Shown piece by piece: positions 8,188 through 17,446 of a stretch of 32,666 nucleotides of DNA; position 1 is the first letter of the stretch; each line of letters begins with the position of its first letter. The notes under the pieces are model-generated. The model saw only the letters and a list, made by a program, of their open reading frames with translations, was not told where the DNA came from and made no database searches. The DNA comes from an uncultured Myxococcales bacterium. Lineage in GTDB: Bacteria > Myxococcota_A > UBA9042. The DNA lies in contig CAINLT010000454.1 in NCBI GenBank assembly GCA_903850505.1, positions 1 to 32,666 of the forward strand, written 5' to 3'. Position numbers and translations under genes: made by a program.

Positions 8188-10029
8188 ATGGACCTCGCGC
8201 AACGGTGGCTCCTGGCGCACGGCGCAGATCGGCAACAGGTGCCCATGCTGGCGGGCATCGCGCGCGCGCGTGTGCGGCGGTATCCGCGACCGGTGAATTG
8301 GGCGTGGCCGCTGCTGGTGACCGCGCTGGACTGGCTCGCGCCCCTGTGCGCGTTGGGCGTGCTCCGGCGGGCACGCGCGCTGGCCGACGGGCCATTCGAT
8401 CAGCTGGAGCAAGTGCTGCAACACCACCGGTGGCACTGGCCGCGGATGGTCTGGCAGCTGGCGCGGCTGCCGCTGTGGGAAGCGCTGTATGGCGGCCCCA
8501 GTCCCGTGCCGCCGGATGCGCCCGAAGGACCGGAGCCGCCGCAGGATGCGTTCGACGTGATCGTCATCGGTTCAGGCGCTGGCGGCGCGCCGGTGGCAGC
8601 GGTGCTGGCGGAGCGAGGCCTGCGCGTGGTGGTGCTGGAAGCCGGTGGGGAAGTGACGCCGGTGCCGCCGCCGCAAGCGATTGAACGGTATTTTCTGCAG
8701 CAGGGGATGGTGCTCTCGCTGGATGGCGGCGCGATGCCGGTCTTTGCCGGGCAAGGACTGGGCGGCACGACGGCGATCAATTCCGGCACGTGCCTGCCGC
8801 CGCCGGCCGAATGGCTCGCAGCGTGGGACGCGGCGACCGGCGGTCACTTTGTCGCTGAATTGCCGCCCTACGTTGCCGCGGCGTCCGAGCGCATCGGCGT
8901 GACGGTGCCACCGCGCAACCTGCTGGGCGCGTCGGCCGCGCTTTTCGATCAGGGCCTCCACGCGCTCGGGCGCACTGACGCGTACGTGCTCCCGCGCAAC
9001 GCCCCGCGCTGCGTCGGCGCCGGCGTCTGCTGTTTTGGCTGTCCCAGCGGCGCCAAGCAGAGCACAGATCGCAGCTTTCTCCCGTCGGCGCGCAGCCACG
9101 GCGCCGTGATCCTCAGCCATACGCGGGCCACCGCGATTGCCGAAACCACGCACGGCGTGACCGTCACCGTTGCCACCGCCGATGGCCCGCACGAACTGCG
9201 CGCGCGCCACCTCGTCATCTCCGCTGGCGCACTGCTGACGCCCGGGTTGATTCGCCGCAACCGGCTGGGGCCGCATTGGCGTGTTGCGGGCAACCACCTG
9301 AAGATCCATCCGGCGGCCAAGGTCTTTGCCCTTTTTACCCAGACGGTCGGCGGCGAGGTCGGCGTGCCGCAGGCTTTGGGCTACCAGCCGCCCGAGCTGC
9401 CGCGCATCGTCCTGGAAGGCATCTTCACGCCCAGAAGCACTGTCGCGCCGCTACTCGCCGCCGCGGGTCGCCGCGCGGATTGGTGGCTTGAGCGCTTTGA
9501 CCACCTCGCCACATTTGGCCTGATGGTGCGCGATCGCGGATTCGGAACGGTGCGGGAAATCGCCGGGCGGCCAATCCTGCGCTACCGGTTGCACCCCGAC
9601 GACATGCGCGACATGGCCACGGGTCTGCGCTTGATCGGCGAGGCGTTCTTTGCCGCCGGTGCCACTGCGATCCTCCTGCCGCTCTCCGGCGGGCCGCACG
9701 AAGTCACGAGCCTGGAAGCGCTCCGGCAAATCCCGCTGGACGCGTTCACGCCGGCGCGCCTCGTCGCGAGCGGCTTTCATCCGCAAGGAACGGCGGGCAT
9801 CGGCCGCGTTGTCGACGTCGATTTGCGGCTGACCGCGCGCATCTCAGTCTGCGATGCGTCCGTGATGCCCGATTCGCCGGGCGTCAATCCGCAAGTGACG
9901 GTGATGGCGCTGTCGCTGCGGTTGGCGGATCGCTTGACGGCCGAGTTGCAGGCGCCGATCAGAAGCGAAACTGCAGATCCAGCCCGCCACCCAGACCGTG
10001 ATCGTTGGAGTGCGCGGACTGGTAGCTGA
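8188..10029 (+). CDS. GMC family oxidoreductase (FAD-dependent, alcohol/cholesterol oxidase-like)
   Basis: FDVIVIGSGAGGAPVAAVLAERGLRVVVLEAGG (Rossmann FAD motif), GQGLGGTTAINSG, GVCCFGCPSGAKQSTDRSFLPSA, and C-terminal HPQGTAGIGRVVD...DASVMPDSPGVNPQVTVMALSLRLAD. Confidence 0.92.
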   Translation: MDLAQRWLLAHGADRQQVPMLAGIARARVRRYPRPVNWAWPLLVTALDWLAPLCALGVLRRARALADGPFDQLEQVLQHHRWHWPRMVWQLARLPLWEALYGGPSPVPPDAPEGPEPPQDAFDVIVIGSGAGGAPVAAVLAERGLRVVVLEAGGEVTPVPPPQAIERYFLQQGMVLSLDGGAMPVFAGQGLGGTTAINSGTCLPPPAEWLAAWDAATGGHFVAELPPYVAAASERIGVTVPPRNLLGASAALFDQGLHALGRTDAYVLPRNAPRCVGAGVCCFGCPSGAKQSTDRSFLPSARSHGAVILSHTRATAIAETTHGVTVTVATADGPHELRARHLVISAGALLTPGLIRRNRLGPHWRVAGNHLKIHPAAKVFALFTQTVGGEVGVPQALGYQPPELPRIVLEGIFTPRSTVAPLLAAAGRRADWWLERFDHLATFGLMVRDRGFGTVREIAGRPILRYRLHPDDMRDMATGLRLIGEAFFAAGATAILLPLSGGPHEVTSLEALRQIPLDAFTPARLVASGFHPQGTAGIGRVVDVDLRLTARISVCDASVMPDSPGVNPQVTVMALSLRLADRLTAELQAPIRSETADPARHPDRDRWSARTGS

Positions 10030-11005
10030 CGCGCGCGCCGGCCCACAGCCAATCCGTCAGACGGCGCTGGACGCGGTAGCGCAGCATTTCGCCCCACGCG
10101 CCCTGATTCGGCTCGGTCGTCAGTTCGACTTCCATCCACATCGGCCACTCGGGCAGCGCCGCGGAGTGGACGGACGCGAGCACGTGACCGCCGACGCCGC
10201 CGGTGAAGCCCGTTTCCAAGCGCAAATGCGTCGCGCGCTCACCGCCGAATCGGACAAACGCCGCGCCGCCGCCGCGAAAGGACGTTTCGTCACCGCCGAG
10301 GATGAGCCGACCGCCAAGCGCGACGTCGCGACTGACGCTGAACGAAACGTCCGCCCAACCGCGGTCGAATCCGACGGCAACCGGCGCACCGTTGGTGCCC
10401 GCCGCCGTTCCACGCAAGCGTCCCACGCCGACTTCCAGGTATTCGACGCCGCGCAGCAGCCAGAACCGCCAGCTCGCGCGAAAGTCAGCGAAGCGCGGGC
10501 CGTTGTCGGCCGCGGTGCCGGCGGTCGGGCCAAAAGAGCGGTAGTCGGTCCACACGCCGGACAGGTTGATCTCATGGCGTCGGCCCTCCAGCGCCTGCGC
10601 CGCCAGCCACTCCGCGGTCGCGATCTTGGAAGCCCGAACGTAGACCGGATGCGGCACGTCAGCGCTGGCGAACTGCACGGATCGCACGCCGTGCTGGTCA
10701 ATCGCCTCAACCCAATAGGCAAAGCCGGGGTCGCGCGCCAGCGTTGCGGGCACCGTCGCCTGCCAGCCGCCCGCGCTCGAGAGCCGCACGGGCAGGTCCA
10801 CCCAGCCGCCCGCGCTCAGGCTGCGGACGTGCACGATCGCCGATGCCAGCTCCGCCGTTTCGGTGATGGTGAAATCGATGTTCACCGGCTGGTCCTCGGC
10901 CGCCATCGCCAACGGCGTGTGACCCAGCGTCGGTTCGGCCCAAGCCGGCACCGCGCCCAGAAGCAGACCAAGAAGCAGGATACACTTCATCATCGTCGTC
11001 TTCAT
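9959..11005 (-). CDS. Probable outer-membrane beta-barrel protein with N-terminal Ig-like region
   Basis: Signal peptide MKTTMMKCILLLGLLLGAVPAWAEP; alternating amphipathic strands; C-terminal GGGLDLQFRF ends in Phe (BAM-type signal). Confidence 0.75.
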   Translation of the reverse strand: MKTTMMKCILLLGLLLGAVPAWAEPTLGHTPLAMAAEDQPVNIDFTITETAELASAIVHVRSLSAGGWVDLPVRLSSAGGWQATVPATLARDPGFAYWVEAIDQHGVRSVQFASADVPHPVYVRASKIATAEWLAAQALEGRRHEINLSGVWTDYRSFGPTAGTAADNGPRFADFRASWRFWLLRGVEYLEVGVGRLRGTAAGTNGAPVAVGFDRGWADVSFSVSRDVALGGRLILGGDETSFRGGGAAFVRFGGERATHLRLETGFTGGVGGHVLASVHSAALPEWPMWMEVELTTEPNQGAWGEMLRYRVQRRLTDWLWAGARVSYQSAHSNDHGLGGGLDLQFRF

Positions 11006-11016
11006 GGTTTGCCTCC

Positions 11017-12756
11017 TCACCAGCGCAACGTCAGGCCGCCGCCCGCGCTCATGCCCACGTGTTCGATTGTCCGCAGGTTGTAGCCCAGCCGCCCGGTCAG
11101 TCCGAAGGCGTCGGTCGACCACCAGGTCGCCTCGTAGATCAGCCGCAAGCCAATGTCCGACGCGACGGGCCGGTTGGTCGCTTCAATCAGCACGGTCATC
11201 GGCAACCGCTCGACAACGGTTGTCGTGAGCGCCAGGGAGCCCGCGCGGCCCATGTCCGCCATCGTCGAGCCGCCAATGCGCAGGTTTGTGCCGCGCTCCG
11301 AACCGAGACGCAAATACGCTTCCACGCCGGCGTCCAAGCCATCATTGCTCTGCGATCCCGACACGCCCACCACCAGCCGCCCCAGCACATGCACAACGGG
11401 ATGCAGCGCCAGTTCCGCGGAAAGCCAGGCATATTTGAAGCTCGCGGAGTGCACGTTCATCGTGTCGTTGCGCAGCACGGGAAGCCCCGCGCGCGGGCCT
11501 GTCGTGTGCACCTGACGCACGCCCGCGGTCGTGAATTGGTCGACCGGCGCCACCGCACCACCCACGCCGTTCATGACGCCATAGCCGATGCCAAACGCGT
11601 AGAGCCAACCCGGATCCTGGAGCCGGTAGATCAACTCAGCCTCGCCCGCCACTTCGCGGTCATCGCCGCGGAACCGGTTGAAGTCGACGTACTCGCCGCC
11701 AATGCGAAACGTCGTCGAGTGCGGCGCGTATTTGCCCTGCGCGGCCAACGGCGGCTGCACCTCGATCTCCAGCGGCGCTTGGGCCGAGCCAAAACGCAGG
11801 TTGCCGCCCTCCACGAGCGCCACTTCGACCGTGTACTGCAGGCCCACGGCGTCCGCCGTGAAGGCATCGGGCAGCCGGAGCCGGCGCTGCAGACGCCCCG
11901 ATTGCTCCGGGCGAAACAGCTCATACGCGCCGTCGCCCGTGCGGCGGACGTGCACGCGAATGTCCGTGACCGCCGACCAGTCCGCGGCGGCAAAGGCCAG
12001 CCACACTTCTTCCCCGACGCGCACCGGCCCCGGCGTCCGGTGTTCGATGACGGGCGACCGCGCTGTCGTTCGCCCCGTCGCTCCCTTGGTCTCCGCCGAC
12101 CAAATGTTCAGCTCCGCGCGTACCGCCTGCGTGTACCGGCTGGTCGGCCACTCGTTGAGGAACGCCCGCCAAATCAGGATCCGCTCCTGCGGCGTCTTGC
12201 CCAGCGTCTGGCGAAAAGCCGCTGTAACTGCCGTCGTCTCCGCGTCGGTGCCCTTGACCGCAGCGGTCGGCGCACAGGCAGGGCACGCCGGGCAATTCGC
12301 CGCAGTCTGGTCTGGCGTCGTCGGCGCCGGCGTGTTCTGGGCTACCGGCGCGACTGCCGCCACGCGCAGAGGCTCGTACTGCACAGGGTCGCCGGTGTGG
12401 AGCAGCTGCAGCATCGCCGGCGGCGGTCGCACGATGCTCAGCGCACCTGCGACTTCTTCCACCCGGACGCGCCCAACGAGAAACCGGTCCTCGATGGTGA
12501 CGCCCGTAACCGGATGACGGGCGCGGATCATCCGATAGAGCGCGACTTCCGCGCCCGGCTCCAGCCCCTGATACGCGCCGACGTCCAACACAACTTCCGC
12601 GGCGTTGATGGCGACGATCGTCGCTTGGCCGTCCTTGCGCGCCGGAACCGCGGGCTCAAGCACCTTGGCATGGGGCCGCGCGTGCGCGTCCACCGGTGGG
12701 AGCAGCCCCACCACGCTGAGCATCAGGGCCATAGGCCACAAACCATGCCGTTTCAT
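11017..12756 (-). CDS. Probable outer-membrane beta-barrel protein, larger paralog of the downstream gene
   Basis: Signal peptide MKRHGLWPMALMLSVVGLLPPVDAHARP; Ig-like region RVGEEVWLAFAAADWSAVTDIRVHVRR; barrel-like C-terminal half ending GGGLTLRW; 11-nt gap to the next gene. Confidence 0.75.
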   Translation of the reverse strand: MKRHGLWPMALMLSVVGLLPPVDAHARPHAKVLEPAVPARKDGQATIVAINAAEVVLDVGAYQGLEPGAEVALYRMIRARHPVTGVTIEDRFLVGRVRVEEVAGALSIVRPPPAMLQLLHTGDPVQYEPLRVAAVAPVAQNTPAPTTPDQTAANCPACPACAPTAAVKGTDAETTAVTAAFRQTLGKTPQERILIWRAFLNEWPTSRYTQAVRAELNIWSAETKGATGRTTARSPVIEHRTPGPVRVGEEVWLAFAAADWSAVTDIRVHVRRTGDGAYELFRPEQSGRLQRRLRLPDAFTADAVGLQYTVEVALVEGGNLRFGSAQAPLEIEVQPPLAAQGKYAPHSTTFRIGGEYVDFNRFRGDDREVAGEAELIYRLQDPGWLYAFGIGYGVMNGVGGAVAPVDQFTTAGVRQVHTTGPRAGLPVLRNDTMNVHSASFKYAWLSAELALHPVVHVLGRLVVGVSGSQSNDGLDAGVEAYLRLGSERGTNLRIGGSTMADMGRAGSLALTTTVVERLPMTVLIEATNRPVASDIGLRLIYEATWWSTDAFGLTGRLGYNLRTIEHVGMSAGGGLTLRW

Positions 12757-12951
12757 GCATCCTCCCCGCCGCTGGACATCGGCACGTCTGGCGAATTGCT
12801 CGCGTTGCGTGTGCAATGGCTATGATTGCAAGGTGCGTGCCAAGAGCGCAATGGCTCGCACGATCACGATTCTCCGCGAAATCCGCAAGAATCGCCGGCG
12901 AAACGGCGTAGACGCCATCCACATATGGCGGGCGGGTACTCCAACGGATCG

Positions 12952-14778
12952 CTAGTCGAGCTGGAATTCCTCGCGCCAGTCCGCCAAGTCTTGCCAGCGC
13001 GGCTGCGCGGTTTTTTCCAGCAGGAAATTGCCGATGCTGAGGTAGTCGATCCCGGAGCGCATGAAGCAGCGGTAGGCGTCCTCCGGCGTGCAGATGATCG
13101 GCTCGCCGCGCACGTTGAAGCTGGTGTTGATGAGGATGCCGTAGCCCGTTTGCCGCTCAAACGCCGTCAACAGCGCGTGGTAGCGCGGATTTGTCGCAGC
13201 GCTCACGGACTGCACGCGGGCCGAATAATCGACGTGCGTGATGGCCGGCACGTCCGAGCGCGGCCGATTGACGCGCGTCTGTGGATCCAGCGCGTCCTCG
13301 TCGCCCTCGGGCGGCAGGCGGCGACTCTCCACCACGTCGGCGACAAGCAGCATGTACGGCGACGGCCGGTCGAGATCGAAGAATTCACCGATCCGCTCTT
13401 CCAGCACTGACGGCGCAAATGGCCGAAAGCTCTCGCGGAATTTGATCTTCAGGTTCATCACCGACTGCATCTTGGCGGAACGCGCGTCGCCGATGATGGA
13501 GCGGTTGCCCAGCGCGCGCGGGCCAAATTCCATGCGTCCTTGGCACAAGCCGATGACGTTTTCATCGGCGATCAGCTTGGCAAGCTCCACCGGCCATTGC
13601 GCATCCGTCAGCTCGCGGTGCGGGTAGCCCTTGGCCTGGAGCCATTCCCGCACGTCGTCGTCGGCAAACTGCGGCCCCAGCAGCGCCCCTTGCATCTGGT
13701 CGGTCTTGCCGTCCGCCTGCCGCGTGTTGCCCTGCACGTTGTGCCACACGGCCAGCGCCGCGCCCAGCGCGCCACCGGCATCGCCCGCCGCGGGCTGGAT
13801 CCACACGTCGTCAAAGATGCCCGCACGCAGCAGCTTGCCATTGGCCACGCAATTCAGCGCCACGCCGCCCGCGAGGCACAGGTTCTTCTTGCCCGTCAGC
13901 TCCCGCGCGTGCCGCGCCATCGTCAGCACGATCCGCTCGGTCACTTCCTGAATCGACGCCGCCAGGTCGCATTCCCGCTGGCTCAGCTTGGCCTCGGGCG
14001 CGCGCGCCGGTCCGCCAAACAGCGCGGCGAACTTGCGGTTGGTCATCGTCAGGCCGTCCAGGTAGCCGAAATACGCAAGGTGGAGGCGGAACGAGCCGTC
14101 AGGCCGCAGTTCCAGCAGCTTGTCGAGGATCGTCTGCGCGTAGATCGGCCGACCGTACGGCGCGAGTCCCATGAGCTTGTACTCGCCGGAATTGACGCGG
14201 AACCCGCAGAAATACGTGAACGCGGAGTAGAGCAGCCCCAGCGAATGCGGAAAATCAAGGCTCTGCACCAGCCGCAGCTTGTGGCCTTCGCCCACGCCCA
14301 GCGTCGCCGTCGCCCATTCACCCACACCATCCAGCGTCAGCACGGCCGCTTCCTGAAACGGCGACGGGTAGAACGCGCTCGCGGCATGCGATTCGTGATG
14401 CTCGGGATAATACAGTTCGCCCGGCGGCTCCGCGCCACACTGCTCCAGCGCCGTCAGGATCGCCGGCTCAATCCACAGCTTCTCGCGCAGCCACAGTGGC
14501 ACCGCCTGCATGAACTGCGTCAGCCCGTGCGGCGCCACCGCCAGGCTCGTCTCCAGGATGCGGTGGAACTTGAGAATCGGCTTGTCATAGAACGCGACCG
14601 CGTCCAGCTTCTTGACGCCCGCTTCCGCCAGGCAATAGCGCACCGCGTTGTGGGGAAAAGCTGCGTCGTGCTTCTTGCGGGTAAAACGCTCCTCTTGCGC
14701 GGCCGCAACGATCTTGCCGTCGACGAGAATGCTCGCCGCGGAATCATGGTAATAGCATGAAATACCGAGAATATTCAC
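12952..14778 (-). CDS. Carbamoyltransferase (NodU/SxtI family)
   Basis: GTG start VNILGISCYYHDSAASILVDGKIVAAAQEERFTRKKHDAAFP; NLCLAGGVALNCVANGKLL; C-terminal EFGPRALGNRSIIGDAR and ARVQSVSAATNPRYHALLTAFERQTGYGILINTSFNVRGEPIICTPEDAYRCF. Confidence 0.95.
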   Translation of the reverse strand: MNILGISCYYHDSAASILVDGKIVAAAQEERFTRKKHDAAFPHNAVRYCLAEAGVKKLDAVAFYDKPILKFHRILETSLAVAPHGLTQFMQAVPLWLREKLWIEPAILTALEQCGAEPPGELYYPEHHESHAASAFYPSPFQEAAVLTLDGVGEWATATLGVGEGHKLRLVQSLDFPHSLGLLYSAFTYFCGFRVNSGEYKLMGLAPYGRPIYAQTILDKLLELRPDGSFRLHLAYFGYLDGLTMTNRKFAALFGGPARAPEAKLSQRECDLAASIQEVTERIVLTMARHARELTGKKNLCLAGGVALNCVANGKLLRAGIFDDVWIQPAAGDAGGALGAALAVWHNVQGNTRQADGKTDQMQGALLGPQFADDDVREWLQAKGYPHRELTDAQWPVELAKLIADENVIGLCQGRMEFGPRALGNRSIIGDARSAKMQSVMNLKIKFRESFRPFAPSVLEERIGEFFDLDRPSPYMLLVADVVESRRLPPEGDEDALDPQTRVNRPRSDVPAITHVDYSARVQSVSAATNPRYHALLTAFERQTGYGILINTSFNVRGEPIICTPEDAYRCFMRSGIDYLSIGNFLLEKTAQPRWQDLADWREEFQLD

Positions 14779-14780
14779 GA

Positions 14781-15254
14781 TCAGAAGGGTCGCTTGCGGC
14801 GCTCGGGCGCGTCGTCGGTGGCGGGGCGAGTGGTCCAGAAGCTGGGCGTTTGCGCGGACCAGGTGCGGTGCAACGGGTCGCGGCTGCCGCGACGCATGAG
14901 CAAGCCAAAAGGCGTGATGATGAGGAAGTAGATCGGCACGAGAAAGAGATACGTGAGCACCGTGCCGACGCCGCGGGCAAACGCTTCCATGGCGGCGCTG
15001 AAGCGGGCGTAGACGACGTGCGGCGAGACGAGCGCGGCCAGCAGCGTCGTGCCGCCGATGACGGCGACGACCGTGGCCATCGCGGGGTGGCGGAGGAACC
15101 AGAAGCCGCTGGCGACCGCGAGCGCGATGCCCCCGCGCGTGACGCCGTGCATGCGAAGCGCGCCCGCCGCGTCTGCGCGTGCGGTGCCGCCCACGCTTGC
15201 GCGCCAGGGCCAAATTGCCATCGCCGCTTCCCTGCGACCGGCTGATACCGCCAT
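14781..15254 (-). CDS. SxtJ-like small membrane protein
   Basis: Two hydrophobic segments followed by PIYFLIITPFGLLMRRGSRDPLHRTWSAQTPSFWTTRP, the SxtJ-type C-terminus. Stop lies 2 nt before the carbamoyltransferase GTG. The exact start is uncertain. Confidence 0.82.
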   Translation of the reverse strand: MAVSAGRREAAMAIWPWRASVGGTARADAAGALRMHGVTRGGIALAVASGFWFLRHPAMATVVAVIGGTTLLAALVSPHVVYARFSAAMEAFARGVGTVLTYLFLVPIYFLIITPFGLLMRRGSRDPLHRTWSAQTPSFWTTRPATDDAPERRKRPF

Positions 15255-15418
15255 GCTGCTGCCTCCGCTTTCGACCCGCGTCGAGAAGTCGCAGCGATTC
15301 TAGGGCCAGCGTCCCGTTGCGGCAACTCCAACGCGCGCCCGTCCACAGCACCAGCGCGCCACCTGCCGACGGCCCCGCACGTTCCCGCCAAACGCGACAA
15401 TTGCCGCCTTTCCCGCTA

Positions 15419-17422
15419 ATGTTGGGCACCGGGCGGCATCGCCTGAAGGATTGCGGAGCGGCGTTGAAGTACCGAAGCGAGATCGATGGCCTGCGCGCGC
15501 TCGCGGTCGTCCCGGTCGTCCTCTTCCACGCCGGCTACACGTGGTGCCGCGGCGGCTACGTCGGCGTCGACGTCTTCTTCGTCATCAGCGGCTATCTCAT
15601 CTCCACGATCATCCTGGACGACTTCGCAAAGGACCGTTTCTCCCTCCTGACGTTCTACGAGCGGCGCGCCAAGCGCATCCTGCCCGCGCTTGTCGCGGTG
15701 ATCCTCGCCTGTCTCGCAACCGGGTGGTTCCTGATGCTGCCCGCGCAGTACGCGGAGCTCGGCCAGGGCGTCGCGGCGGTCGCGCTCTTCGCGTCCAACA
15801 TGCTGTTCTGGGGCCAGACCGGGTATTTCGCGCCGGCTGCCGAACAGAATCCGCTGTTGCACACCTGGAGCCTGGCCGTGGAGGAGCAGTTCTACTTGCT
15901 GTTTCCCATCCTCCTCGTCGCACTCGTGAAGCGGTTCCGCGCGCGCACGCTGGCGATCCTGATCCTCGGCTTCTGTCTCTCGCTGGGCATTGCCGAGTGG
16001 GCCTCGCGCACGTACCCAGGCGCGGCCTTCTTCTTCGCGCCGTTCCGGGCGTGGGAATTGCTGATGGGCGCGATTGCTGCCTGGGTGATGCGCCACCGAC
16101 CGGAAGTGCAGCGCTGGCGCTGGGGCGGACTGGCAGCGGCGCTCGGTCTGCTCGGCTTGCTCGCGGCGATGGCGCTGTTTGAGGATACGACGCGCAATCC
16201 CAGCCTCTTCACGCTGCTTCCGACCGCTGGCACGACGGCGATTATCCTCTGGGCGACGCCGGCGACGTTCGCGGGGCGATTCCTGTCGACGCGGCCGTTG
16301 GTGCTCGTGGGCTTGGCCTCCTATTCCCTGTACCTGTGGCACCAGCCGGCTTTCGCTTTTGCGCGGTTGGTGTATTCCGGGCAGGCGCCGCGGCCGTTCG
16401 TCGCCGCGCTTCTGGCCGGCCTCGTGCCGGTGACCTACGTCAGCTATCGCTTCGTCGAAGGGCCATTTCGCGGCAAATTGGCCGCCACGCGCCGGACCGT
16501 GCTCCGGGTCGCCGTCGCCGTGAGCGTCGCGCTCGTTGCGGCTGGCCTGACGCTGCACTGGGCGAACGGTTTCCCGGCGCGCTTTACCGTCGCAGCCACG
16601 GTGATCCCGCCCCAGCGCGGCGACAGCGTCGGCTGCCACGACCGCTACACCGCCGAACAAGTCGGCCGCGGCGATCTCTGCCGCATCGGCAAGCCGGACG
16701 GCAACGCGAGCGTCGCGCTGCTCGGGGACTCCCACGCGGGCATGTTGAACGGCGTCCTGAGCTCGGTCCTCGCAGCCCACGGCGCGACCGGCGTCACCGT
16801 CAGCGGCGGATGGTGCGCGCCCTTGGCGGATTTTCGCGCCGAGGACAACAAGGAGCCCTACTGCGTGCCGCTGATGACGGAGGCCCTGAAGTTTGCGACA
16901 CAGCACGCTGAGATTCAGACGGTGGTCCTCGCCGCGGAGTGGGCCGGCTACACCGAGGGCTTCCGGTGGGGTTCCCTCCCGCGCGCGTTCGTGGACAGCA
17001 CATCGCGCGATGCCCGCGTCGCCGAGAATCCCGCCGTCTTTTCGCGGGCGCTCGCGCGGACCGTCGCTCAGCTGAAAGCCGCCGGGAAGCGCGTGGTGAT
17101 CGTCCGCAGCGTGCCGGAACACGAGTTTGACGTGCCCAACGCGCTGGTGCGCCAGCGGGTCTTTCCCGGACTGGTGCCGCTTCACGCGCGGACGTCCCAA
17201 GCGCAGTATCAGGCGCGCAACCGCAGCGCCGAGGCGGCATTTGCCCGCCTGACTGGCGTGACATTCGTGGATCCGGCGGCGATTCTCTGCCCGGTCGCGG
17301 CGGGCTGCACAATCGCCGACACCAACGGCGCGTCGCTGTATGCGGACGGAAGCCACCTGTCTGACATCGGCGCTGCCAAGCTCACCGACGCGCTGTCCCG
17401 CGCGCTCTTTGCCCAGCCCTGA
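15419..17422 (+). CDS. Acyltransferase-3 family protein with C-terminal SGNH domain (OafA/YrhL-like)
   Basis: KYRSEIDGLRALAVVPVVLFHAG, GGYVGVDVFFVISGYLIS, HTWSLAVEEQFYLLFP; SGNH motifs VALLGDSHAGML and YADGSHLSDIG. TTG 15464 is an alternative start. Confidence 0.93.
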   Translation: MLGTGRHRLKDCGAALKYRSEIDGLRALAVVPVVLFHAGYTWCRGGYVGVDVFFVISGYLISTIILDDFAKDRFSLLTFYERRAKRILPALVAVILACLATGWFLMLPAQYAELGQGVAAVALFASNMLFWGQTGYFAPAAEQNPLLHTWSLAVEEQFYLLFPILLVALVKRFRARTLAILILGFCLSLGIAEWASRTYPGAAFFFAPFRAWELLMGAIAAWVMRHRPEVQRWRWGGLAAALGLLGLLAAMALFEDTTRNPSLFTLLPTAGTTAIILWATPATFAGRFLSTRPLVLVGLASYSLYLWHQPAFAFARLVYSGQAPRPFVAALLAGLVPVTYVSYRFVEGPFRGKLAATRRTVLRVAVAVSVALVAAGLTLHWANGFPARFTVAATVIPPQRGDSVGCHDRYTAEQVGRGDLCRIGKPDGNASVALLGDSHAGMLNGVLSSVLAAHGATGVTVSGGWCAPLADFRAEDNKEPYCVPLMTEALKFATQHAEIQTVVLAAEWAGYTEGFRWGSLPRAFVDSTSRDARVAENPAVFSRALARTVAQLKAAGKRVVIVRSVPEHEFDVPNALVRQRVFPGLVPLHARTSQAQYQARNRSAEAAFARLTGVTFVDPAAILCPVAAGCTIADTNGASLYADGSHLSDIGAAKLTDALSRALFAQP

Positions 17423-17446
17423 GATGGGGCAAGTCTCCGGCCCGCG

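Noticed and set aside
11059-12825. 588-aa plus-strand ORF
   Set aside because: Antisense to the beta-barrel gene, which has a signal peptide and an aromatic C-terminus; the plus frame is Arg/His-rich.
12851-12955. 34-aa ORF MARTITILREIRKNRRRNGVDAIHIWRAGTPTDR in an intergenic gap
   Set aside because: No clear ribosome-binding site or homology, and it overlaps the carbamoyltransferase stop (shared ctag). Too short to support.
13540-14760. 406-aa plus-strand ORF
   Set aside because: Antisense to the well-conserved carbamoyltransferase.
15416-17356. 646-aa minus-strand ORF
   Set aside because: Antisense to the acyltransferase-SGNH gene; charged Arg/Glu/Gln-rich composition without motifs.
17410-17436. 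Possible terminator TTGCCC...GGGCAA after the acyltransferase gene
   Set aside because: Only a 6-bp stem with a 12-nt loop and no U-tract.
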